From NCBI RefSeq assembly GCF_029962835.1, contig NC_080584.1:83604862-83668861 (forward strand): 64,000 nt of DNA. Reading direction: 5' to 3'. A program made the translations under genes and the position numbers. Source of the stretch: Magnolia sinica. Taxonomy: Eukaryota > Streptophyta > Magnoliopsida > Magnoliales > Magnoliaceae. Below are positions 55,777 through 64,000 of the stretch, in pieces (positions within the stretch are counted from its first letter, which is position 1; every line of letters begins with the position of its first letter). The notes beneath the pieces are model-generated. The model saw only the letters and a program-made list of their open reading frames with translations. It did no database searches and was not told the origin of the DNA.

Positions 55777-56713
55777 TAGAGGTGGGCATCGAGCCGAGTC
55801 GAGTCAATGTGGGCCAAGCTTGGCTCGGCTTGTCCATGCCATACTTGAGTTCGAGCTCGAGCTCGAGCTTAACATTGAAGCTTGGCTTGTTTGCCAAAGT
55901 TGTCGAGTTGAGTTTGAGTCGAGCTAGTGGTTCGAGTCAAGTCGAGTCGAGCTTACCTTAAGTCGAGCTCGAGCTTGTTGGGTGAGAGAGTAATGGATTC
56001 TATTCTTGATCCTCCTCCATTGATGAAAAATTCAAAAATCTTAGGAGAATTCAAAGCAAAACCCGATGAAAAAACCAAATAAAGCTTCAAATCGGATGAA
56101 GAAACTTGCAAGAAGCGATCTGTTCTTGATCTTCTTCCACCAGTAGAAATCCAAGTACTAAAAAAGAAACAGAACAGAACACAGATCAGAAATCCAAGTA
56201 AAAAGCTCTAGCCAGTTAGATCATTGGATTTCCTTGAAGCTCTAGCAAATCTGAGAAGAACCCATTTTGGATTTCTTGGGTTTCTCGCCCAAGAAGTAGA
56301 TCTCAAGAGATTGAAATCATACTATTGTGGAGCTGAAATGAAAACTGTTGGTGGTGGTCCGGGCGGGCGTGCGGCTGGCAACGGGTAGGGAAAGAGAAGA
56401 AAGGGAAAGGGAGTGCGTGCGGTCAAGTAGAGACTCTAGGATTTTTATTTTTATTTTTAAAATTTTAAAGTTAAAACTTATATTAATAATATATATATAA
56501 TATTTATTAATCGAGCCAAGTCGAGCTCGAGTTTGAGCTTCGAGTCAAGTCAAGTTGAAATGCCCCCTGATTGAACTTGGCTTGAACTCAACTCGAGCTT
56601 CAAATAATTAGATTGACTCGAGCCGAATTGGCCATTCAAGCAGAGTCAATCCGAGCTGACTCGAGCCGAGTCGAGCGAGTTTTTCGAGCTAGCTCGACTC
56701 GTGAACAGCCCTA
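55777..56713. mobile_element. hAT-type MITE, 937 bp, TSD AATGGGTG
   Basis: The exact 8-bp duplication AATGGGTG lies at 55769-55776 and 56714-56721. Ends are TAGAGGTGGGCATCGAG on the left and TAGGGCTGTTCACGAG read from the right. Long arms are filled with CGAGCTCGAGC and CTCGAGTC words; the centre is A-T rich. It parallels the hAT element at 8479-9152, which uses AACCC words instead. The frame at 55770-55961 is a repeat artefact. Confidence 0.92.
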
Positions 56714-56721
56714 AATGGGTG

Positions 56722-58670
56722 TCCAATGGTTACTATTGACTAATTCCGCTAGACACCATGGTTGTAATAAGCCTGTTGAGATATATACTTTGCCTGAAAA
56801 AGATGAAATCCCAGTCTCAGATGGGCCACAAGCATAAGTTGATCACACCCAAGTGACTAACTAATAATTTTTAACTGTTAATATATGTGAACAATGTTTG
56901 GATGGCACCAATCATCATCTTAAAGTAATTATAGTGATGCAATTGATAATCTAATTGTTTTGGGATATCATGAGTGGGCCATGTGCCCAATAAATTAATA
57001 GCCTAATAACACACATGTTATACATGCAACTCTTAAAGGATTTTAGATGTAATTCAAGCTTTTACCTTAATTTCAAACACCGCCTCTGAGGGGGTTTGAA
57101 ACACCAATTACTTTATGGTGCCAAACATACTGGGGCATTTGAAATCCTCTCAGAAGCCCCCCAAATCCATTGTGCCAAACGACCCCTTAAGATGTCTATG
57201 GATTTAGGTATCATTGACAACCCTAACTACCACCACACACTGCTCAAGTGATGGTCAATTTTCTCACAGCAGTCCATTTCTCAACACACCAATTGGATGG
57301 TTATGATCGTATGGCGTGATTGGACCATTTTTATCATAACTTCTATTTACAATTCATTTTGTGAATCAATCAATTGGATGGCTTGGATCTTCCGAAAATG
57401 GTGATTTGATTTCTCACTCAGTGGTCCCCGGAGAGTGTGCTGGACCAAATAGTTGGTCCAGATTATCAACTTCACTCTAGGATCATTCCCCGGGGTAAAA
57501 TAATCAATGGCCCACCAGGAAAAAGTGGATTAGTAGAAGTGCATTTGTGGTTCCCACCATGTTAAGACAATGTTTGGGAGGATGTGGAGTACCATTTTCA
57601 TATTATGGGATTTTTATTTGATTTGATTTTATTTTTTATTTTTGTGGTACGGTTTTCACAAGCATAAATTACTACTACTTTGTGGTAATTTGATTATTTA
57701 AAAGAAGAGGTGCGCTCTAGTGGTGTTGGTACCATCTTAAACTAAGGCGGTACCCGTCAGATGTGGGGTTCACGTGATGCATGCATGATATCCAAATTCA
57801 CGCGTCAGCGTATTTATCTCTAAGGCAGAAAAGTCATACTGATATATGAATTTGGTGGGCCACACCAAAGTGATCAAGTTTGAGAGGGGCACCACCTTTG
57901 ATTTCAGAGGGTCAGGGGAAATTAGTCTACTTTATAATTAACGTAGCCCCTGTGAAATTCAAGGGTTGAAGTTCCACCCCAACTTGTTCCCTGTTCTGTG
58001 GCCCACCTGGGTTTTTGATGGATTTAATTTTTGGGGTTTCAGGGTAACATGAGGTCACACATTTGATTGACGGGTTGGATGTGCTGCATACATAACATGG
58101 GCCCCACATCTGCTGGATAACATCATAAGCCGCCCTTCAAAAGAATCAATGGCAGAAAATTTCATTGATAAACGAGGTCTTGTCTCCAACTAAGAAAAAT
58201 GGAATCCTAGTCATGGTTAGACAATTGAATTTTTGATATTGGTGTGTATCGGTTTCAATTTTCTTCAACCTCAGTCACACTCCACAATGTTCGCCACATA
58301 AAATTGGCTCATTTTTCTAACATTTAATGATGATGAAGTGCTAATAATAATTTCACTTTAGTGCAAAGGTAATGCACTTTTAAAAAAGTGCCCACGATCA
58401 TGTCATACTGCAATGTATGATGATGATGATGTGACTTGCTTGTAAATAGAGGAAACAAAATCTTATGTAGGCACTTAACATAATTCAATGAAAATGTATC
58501 ATGTCCGTGTGCTCAAATGTAAGGCCTTCAGAGAAAGGGGCAAAATCATCTTGTTGAATGGGGAAAATTTTCCTTTCTATCATAGGCTTTGCATACCAAG
58601 CACCCATGCAACACTGTTTCATTGGGCCATGTCCATTCTGCCATGGTACATTTCTTGCTAGTAAGTACAC
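56722..58670. other. Intergenic with weak repeat remnants
   Basis: No gene recognised. GTGGCCCACCTGGG and ACATGGGCCCCACATCTG (about 57998 and 58096) mark a diverged foldback relative on about 57930-58125. CCGCCTCTGAGGGGG (about 57080) and CCTCTCAGAAGCCCCCC (about 57147) form a possible small inverted-repeat element. Confidence 0.4.
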
Positions 58671-58731
58671 TTGTTACCGCTTAGTATGCACCTTGGTTTA
58701 TGGTGCTTAGGGGAGAGTGAAAGGGAGGGAG

Positions 58732-58752
58732 GAAGAAGAAGAAAGGGTGTTG

Positions 58753-58814
<62 letters not shown>

Positions 58815-58851
58815 AGAAGAAGAAGAAGAAGAAGAAGAAGAAAGGGTGTTG

Positions 58852-58901
<50 letters not shown>
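58732..58901. repeat. Compound (GA)n-(GAA)n microsatellite, duplicated module
   Basis: GAAGAAGAAAGGGTGTTGCC followed by ATGGAGAGAGAG occurs twice, giving (GA)n at about 58758-58811, (GAA)n at about 58811-58842 and (GA)n at about 58856-58901. All long ORFs here on both strands encode Arg/Glu or Ser/Leu runs and are artefacts. Confidence 0.95.
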
Positions 58902-58904
<3 letters not shown>

Positions 58905-59240
58905 TATGGCCCATTGAGATGTCGACAGCCATCCATCCATGAGTTGGATCAAGTTCACCTTAGCAGGTGACCCCAAGAATAAGGTAGATCCAACTATCAA
59001 ATACTTTACATGCGGAGATAGGTACCCCCAACCATTGAAACCTTTGCTTAGTTCACCAAAGTAATCGGTCAAGTTGATATTTTTCTTTTCACTTCATCTT
59101 GTTGACACTTCTAATCAATAGGTCGTGTGGCATGTAAACTTTATAATGGGCCTTTGGAAGGTTTTAATGGTAATCCTCCTTTGTCATGGCCTTCCTGACC
59201 TTTAGATTTGTTTAGTAATTTTTTGGGCTCACATCCTAAC
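58902..59240. other. Foldback-family remnant
   Basis: GTTGATATTTTTCTTTTC, GGTCGTGTGGCATGTAAAC and TGGGCTCACATCCTAACATG resemble the family interior and right arm. Both ends are lost to the microsatellite and to the copia remnant. Confidence 0.4.
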
Positions 59241-59244
59241 ATGA

Positions 59245-59743
59245 GCTATTTTAATTGTCTTTCTACCACGACACATGATGTCTACGAAGCTATCATAAGA
59301 TTCTGGAAGAGAGTTCAATAGAATTAGGACTTAATCTTCTTCGCCAATCTTCACTTCCACACTCATTAATTTATAAATGATATAATTAAATGCGTAGATA
59401 TAATTATTAAGATCCGACTCTTCTGCTATTTTTATATTATAGAATTAAATTTTCAAATACAGGCAATTTGATAATGATTTCGTCATGTATTAGTTATCTA
59501 ACTGTGTCCAAAGTCTTGTGGCGGTATTTTGATCAAGGACATTGTAAAGAACGTCATCTGCGAAACATATTTGAACCGAGGTTTTCAATCTTTCATCCAA
59601 CTCTTTCCACTCTTTATCGCTCATCAACATTGCATGCACGCTTCTCAACGCCAAGGAGTATGTCGCAGCCCTTGCTAAATTAGGAGGCTTTTGATATTCA
59701 CCTTCAATAATTTGAAGTTGTTTTTACTGGTAAACTTTTCCAT
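59245..59743 (-). pseudogene. Ty1/copia gag remnant
   Basis: Minus strand, starting at an ATG at 59743 shortly after the primer site. Broken frames give KFTSKNNF, then WKELDERL, ADDVLYNVLDQNTATRLW and YMTKSLSN, and further on SLPESYDSFVD. These are landmarks of the plant copia Gag (UBN2-type) region. At least two frame changes and a stop (after LLI) break it, and it ends where foldback sequence begins, so the rest of gag and all of pol are gone. The plus-strand frame at 59468-59683 is a shadow. Confidence 0.85.
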
Positions 59744-59799
59744 TTCGTACTTCACATTCTATCATTTCATTAACATAATTCAGATCTAAATTCAAATCA

Positions 59800-59821
59800 T
59801 AACGTTTACTCATATACCACT
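59800..59821 (-). other. Primer-binding-site region of the copia remnant
   Basis: Immediately after the LTR end, the minus strand reads AGTGGTATATGAG, resembling the TGGTATCAGAG initiator-Met tRNA site of copia elements with a few changes. Confidence 0.6.
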
Positions 59822-60446
59822 TGTTTGAAAAGCTGCGGAAGCAAATATCAAATTTAGATCAAATAGTTAAAAGATAAATGCAATCAAACAATCAAAAACA
59901 AACAGAATACACGAGTTTTTATGTAAAAAAAATCATTGTGGAAAAAAACCACGGCACAAAGTGACAACATATGACCATGATAAATGAATTACAAGAGAAT
60001 ATAAGAACCTATAATGTTGAAAACCTTCATTTTCTCCTCTCCAAAGCCTACAAACCTTTAAGCTCCTATTAGAATCACTTAGGATGCCCTAATCCCGCGT
60101 TATACCCTCATATAGATAGTGTCACATTCGGAATAAGAAATAAACTATATTATAATTATATAAAATCGTGTGCCATTAATCGAAACATTGATCATCAAAA
60201 CATTGATCGATCGATACTAATCGAGCAATCGTCGATCGATCAAGCCAGTATATTCGAGCAATCAAATATGGCCAAAGTATTGAGAGGGTTTAGATATATT
60301 TTCCAAAAACTGTCGATTGATCGATCCGAGTTCGATTGACCGAGACTTTTTTAAACCATCTAGAGACCAACATGCATAATTCAAAATTTACTCGATTGAT
60401 CAATTACACCCTCGTTTCCTGTACAAATTCAAGACATCTCGTAACA
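59822..60446 (-). mobile_element. 5' LTR of the copia remnant (625 bp)
   Basis: On the minus strand it starts TGTTACGAG at 60446 and ends TTTTCAAACA at 59822, directly before the primer site and gag. It contains many ATCGATCGA words (about 60205-60345). The partner 3' LTR is absent. The right boundary is the less certain one. Confidence 0.72.
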
Positions 60447-60479
60447 ATAATTCTTTTAAAATATTTATACCATATGTGG

Positions 60480-60955
60480 GGCATATACAGCGCTAATAAC
60501 CATTCTACAATATCTACCATCAGCGTTGGAGCGGGCACATCCACACACTAGGAATCGTATACATGGACAAGTGGGGGGATGTACAGTATGGTAATGTGAC
60601 ACGTGAGATCTAGACCTTTTGATTTGATGGGCATATTCTGTAGTAAAAATAAAGCGCACGACTTCACACCTCAGGCTAACCACAGCACATAAAAACAAAT
60701 GAATGAACAGAAAAAGATAACCTACTTTGTAGGTGGGCCCCACATAAGTGGTGTGGGCATCTGGAATATTTACCATCCTTGTTGGAGCTGGCACGTCCAT
60801 AAAAGGGAGCCATCCACATCTACAAGTCGTCGCATGTTTCGTAATGCGGGACAGGTATGAGATCTCATCTTTCGATCTGATGAGCATCTTCTGTCCTAAA
60901 AGCCACTTCACATCCCAGGTGGGCCCTGGTGCATTAAAACAAATGAATGACCGGT
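60480..60955. repeat. Two-copy tandem duplication, 256-bp period
   Basis: AATATCTACCAT at 60509 and AATATTTACCAT at 60765 head matching stretches containing GTTGGAGC, GGCAC, TCCA, TGAGATCT and AAAACAAATGAATGA. Diverged copies; the 148-codon minus frame 60465-60911 spans both and is not credible as a gene. Confidence 0.75.
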
Positions 60956-60973
60956 AAAAATGGACGCCGTTTG

Positions 60974-61490
60974 GCCAATGATCCCATCACAAGCCAGCTA
61001 GCTGGTGTCAAAGTTCTTTGACACCGATAATGATGTATCTATTTTATCCATGCCATTCATTTATTTCGTCAAATTATTTTAGAGCATGATAAAAAAAGGG
61101 ATATCTAAATCACAAGCGGACTACACCACAGGAAAATAATATTGAATAACGTCCATTTTTTAAAAAACCTTCGTAGGGCATATTATAATGTTTGTTTGCC
61201 ATCTAACCTGTTTATAAGGTTATAAACTTGAATGAAGGGAAAACACAAATATCAGCTTGATCAAAAACTTCAGCAGCTCTCAAAAAGTTTTCAACCGTAA
61301 GCATTCAATCCCCACTATTTCCCATGGCATGGTCCAATTGATATTAGCATCTATCTCATTTCTGGACTCATGCTCTACAATGAGCTGGAAAAATTAATGG
61401 ATAGTGTGATAAATTAAAACACATACATCATGGTGGGGCCCATAGAGCTTTGACACCAGCTAGTTGGCTGGTGTTGGGGTCACTAGCCAA
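60974..61490. mobile_element. Foldback-family element
   Basis: Left GTTTGGCCAATGATCCCATC, then CAGCTAGCTGGTGTCAAAG. Right GCTTTGACACCAGCTAGTTG, then GGGGTCACTAGCCAAAC. The stem ATGATGTATCTATTTTATCC pairs with TAAAACACATACATCATGG. The core GAAGGGAAAACACAAATATC is at about 61236. No clear target duplication. Confidence 0.78.
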
Positions 61491-62344
61491 ACCAACTACT
61501 CCAGTCAAACTTAACTTACTATGTATACATTGTAGCCTACTTGAAGAGTGGAGAGGTGCCTTTTTTATTTTCTTTATTTTTCAAGAAGATCTAAGCAATA
61601 TTACCAACCTTATGAAAAGATCAGATCTTATTTTACATGCGTGTCCACATGCGGTTGCACACGGCTCTACAGACGTGTTGAATTATCAAACCTCTATAAT
61701 CATTCACAAAGTATTCAAGCATAAAAAGACTAAAGCTCCAATGGTACCAATGCCAACTATTTATAGAGATGTTTTGTAATTTGTTTTAAAAGTAGAAAGT
61801 AAAAATGACATTGACAAAGATGAATTAACTATTTCCCAAAATCATTGAGGCCATTTTGGGGGTGGAAAAAAGAAGTTTGCATTTTTTGGACTTCTACACT
61901 TTGTAGAATTTTCAGAAATCATGGAATGAGGCATGCATCAATTATTTCATACTTTTGAAAATTCTATTATCAGCAGAAATACCAAAAATTGCAAGTTATT
62001 TTTCTAGACCATTACAAAAACTATCTAAAACTTTCTAAGTTGACTCGAAACTTGAGTACTGAGTAATGGGGTAACCAGGTTCTAGGTTTGAGTCATTCTC
62101 AACTCAGGATGACTCGTTAAGTCGACTCGACCATCAGTGGTAGAGGAGAGCTTCCTACATTTGCCTATGGTCTTGTTACATTGGATAGTGCAGAGGTGGG
62201 GATGATCAGGGAGAAGGGCTGATGCAAGGTTGACAATATTAGTTGTTGTTGGAAGCTGTGCTGTGTTATGTGAATCACAACTATATCTTGGGATGCAGGC
62301 CATGTTGACAACTTCTGTATTTTATGTCACTTATTATAGTTTTG
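61491..62344. other. Intergenic, no gene recognised
   Basis: The frames at 61450-61779 and 62082-62303 have no recognisable motif. TCAACTCAGGATGACTCG words near 62098 resemble the array that follows. Confidence 0.4.
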
Positions 62345-63713
62345 TTATATAATTATTTCTATTCCTAATATTTAATTTATAAATGATTAAATATGGCCAA
62401 GTCGAGTTGGGTTGAGCCTCTGAGTCAACCCATATTGAACAATGAGTTGACTCAAGTTTTCGGGTTATCTGATTACTATGACAAACGGCAATAAAAATTG
62501 CCAATTTTATAAGCTATGTTACTTTCTTTCCCAACAACTGTTGGATATGTGACTCCCATTGGAATTATGTGAATATTTTTCATTAATGCTATTCTATTTC
62601 TAATATTTAATTTATAACTTATTAAATATTGAGTTGAGTTGGGTTGAGTCTTTCTGTCAACGTGGCTGTACTAGAGTTTTTTGGGTTCCCAAATTATGAC
62701 AGATAGCAATAGAATTTGCTAATTTGATAAGCTATGTTGCTTTCTTTCCTTACAGCTGTTGGATATGTGACTCCTATTGGGATTATTTGAATATTTTTCA
62801 TTAACGCTATTCTATTCCTAATATTTAATTTATAACTTATTAAATATTGAGTTGAGTTGGGTTGAGTCTTTAAGTCAACCGACTGGACATTGAGTTGACT
62901 CGAGTTTTTTGGGTTCCTGAACTATGCCAAAAATTTGCTAATTTTATAAGCTATGTTGCTTTCTTTCCCTACAACTGTTGGATATGCGACTCCCATTGGG
63001 ATTATTTGATTTTTTTTCACTAATGCTATTCTATTCCTAATATTTAATTTATAACTTATTAAATATTAAATCGAGTTGGGTTGAGTCTTTGAGTTAACCC
63101 AGCTGGACGTTGAGTTGACTCGAGTATTTCATGTTCCCAAACTATGACAAGTAGCAATAGGATTTGCTAATTTTATAAGCTATGTTGCTTTCTTTCCCTA
63201 AAACTGTTGGATATGTGACTCCCATTGGGATTATTTGAATATTTTTCATTAATGTTATTCTATTCCTAATATTTAATTTATAACTTATTAAATATTGAGT
63301 CGAGTTGGGTTGAGCCTTTGAGTCAACCTGGCTGGACATTGAGTTGACTCGAGTTTTTAAGTTCCTGAACTATGACAAATAGCAATAGAATTTGCTAATT
63401 TTATAAGCTATGTTGCTTTCTTTCCCTTCAACTGTTGGATATGTGACTCCCATTAGGATTATTTGAATATTTTCATTAATGCTATTCTATTTTTAATATT
63501 TAATTTATAACTTATTAAATATTGAGTCGAGTTGGGTTGAGTCTTTGAGTCGACCCGGCTGGATATTGAGTTGACTCAAGTTTTTCAGTTCCAGACTATG
63601 ACAAATAGCAATAGAATTTGCTAATTTTATAAGCTATGTTGCTTTCTTTGCCTACAACTGTTGGATATGTGACTCACATTAGGATTGTTTGAATATTTTT
63701 CATTAATGCTATG
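62345..63713. repeat. Six-unit tandem array, about 218-234 bp per unit
   Basis: AATATTTAATTTATAA recurs at 62368, 62602, 62820, 63039, 63268 and 63495. Each unit continues with GAGTTGGGTTGAG, TGAGTTGACTC, TTTATAAGCTATGTT and CTGTTGGATATGTGACTC. The last unit is cut short at about 63713. Units are A-T rich with one GAGTCAAC-rich segment. No coding capacity and no link to a known satellite from the sequence alone. Confidence 0.92.
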
Positions 63714-64000
63714 CATGTATACCATTCAAACTGTGGAATTTTTAAGTGCTACCCTACAAGGAGTAGGATTTCTTTTGACCATGATTTCAACAACCAACAC
63801 CTAAAATGGAGTCTCCACTAACACTTCCCAGCAAGAAAAGCTCCTAACCTGACCAAAATCCACGTCAGAAACCACATACCTGACATCCAATAAAAAAAGA
63901 ATGCTAGCCTTGTAGTCCAAGGACTACTGAAGTGAATTTGTAGTCTGCTAGTTGCGTGATGTGCATCGATGATCGGACCGTTCAAGAGGCAATCCCATCA
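63714..64000. other. Intergenic, no gene recognised
   Basis: Unique-looking sequence up to the window edge. Confidence 0.4.

Noticed and set aside
58671-59072. Arg/Glu-rich and Ser/Leu-rich proteins on both strands
   Set aside because: They are translations of GA and GAA microsatellites in several frames.
60465-60911. 148-codon minus-strand gene with repeated CxR/PAPT segments
   Set aside because: The internal protein repeat simply reflects a 256-bp tandem DNA duplication, and no motif or start context supports coding.

Overview
This is a flowering-plant nuclear sequence. It has an intact organellar pentatricopeptide repeat (PPR) gene, a nuclear-type tRNA gene with an internal pol III promoter, and an unusually dense layering of plant transposons. 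The most abundant repeat is a foldback element built around a GTGGGCCCCACC-type arm and a GATGTATGTGTTTTATCCACACCGTCCATCC-like stem. I associate that repeat with magnoliid genomes, but only from memory.

Layout. 1-4071 is the 3' end of a chromodomain Ty3/gypsy element (integrase, chromodomain, about 3 kb 3' LTR). 4077-5077 is a probable opposite-strand LTR. 5.4-15.8 kb is mostly small elements, including a 9-bp-TSD foldback element (6639-7177), a hAT-type element (8479-9152) and a Tourist-like element (10935-11396). 15.9-16.9 kb holds a possible 94-codon gene behind a 171-bp tandem duplication. 17.7-21.1 kb has tRNA-derived repeats and an RTE-type LINE remnant that one of them interrupts. 21.8-24.6 kb is a minus-strand L1-type LINE lacking its reverse transcriptase. 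26450-28429 (minus) is the PPR gene, the one clearly functional protein gene. 30870-30941 is tRNA-Gln(CTG).

35.4-42.5 kb is a minus-strand solo LTR (TSD GTTTT) containing a plus-strand solo LTR (TSD ACATG). 43.5-53.7 kb is a four-layer nest: a foldback element holds a second foldback element, which holds a solo LTR (TSD GAAGG); the outer element is also split by a 6.2 kb LTR-type insertion (TSD CATAC). 53.7-54.5 kb is a probable copia solo LTR. 55.6-56.7 kb has a TTA-flanked Tourist element and a second hAT element (TSD AATGGGTG). 59.2-60.4 kb is a minus-strand copia 5' LTR with a broken gag. 62.3-63.7 kb is a six-unit tandem array of about 225 bp.

Functionally, only the PPR gene and the tRNA look alive, with the 94-codon ORF as a candidate. 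Four LTR-type insertions survive as LTR-only copies with target duplications, which implies repeated LTR-LTR recombination. I found no CRISPR array, rRNA or bacterial-type gene. Boundaries supported by a target-site duplication are precise; other repeat boundaries are approximate.
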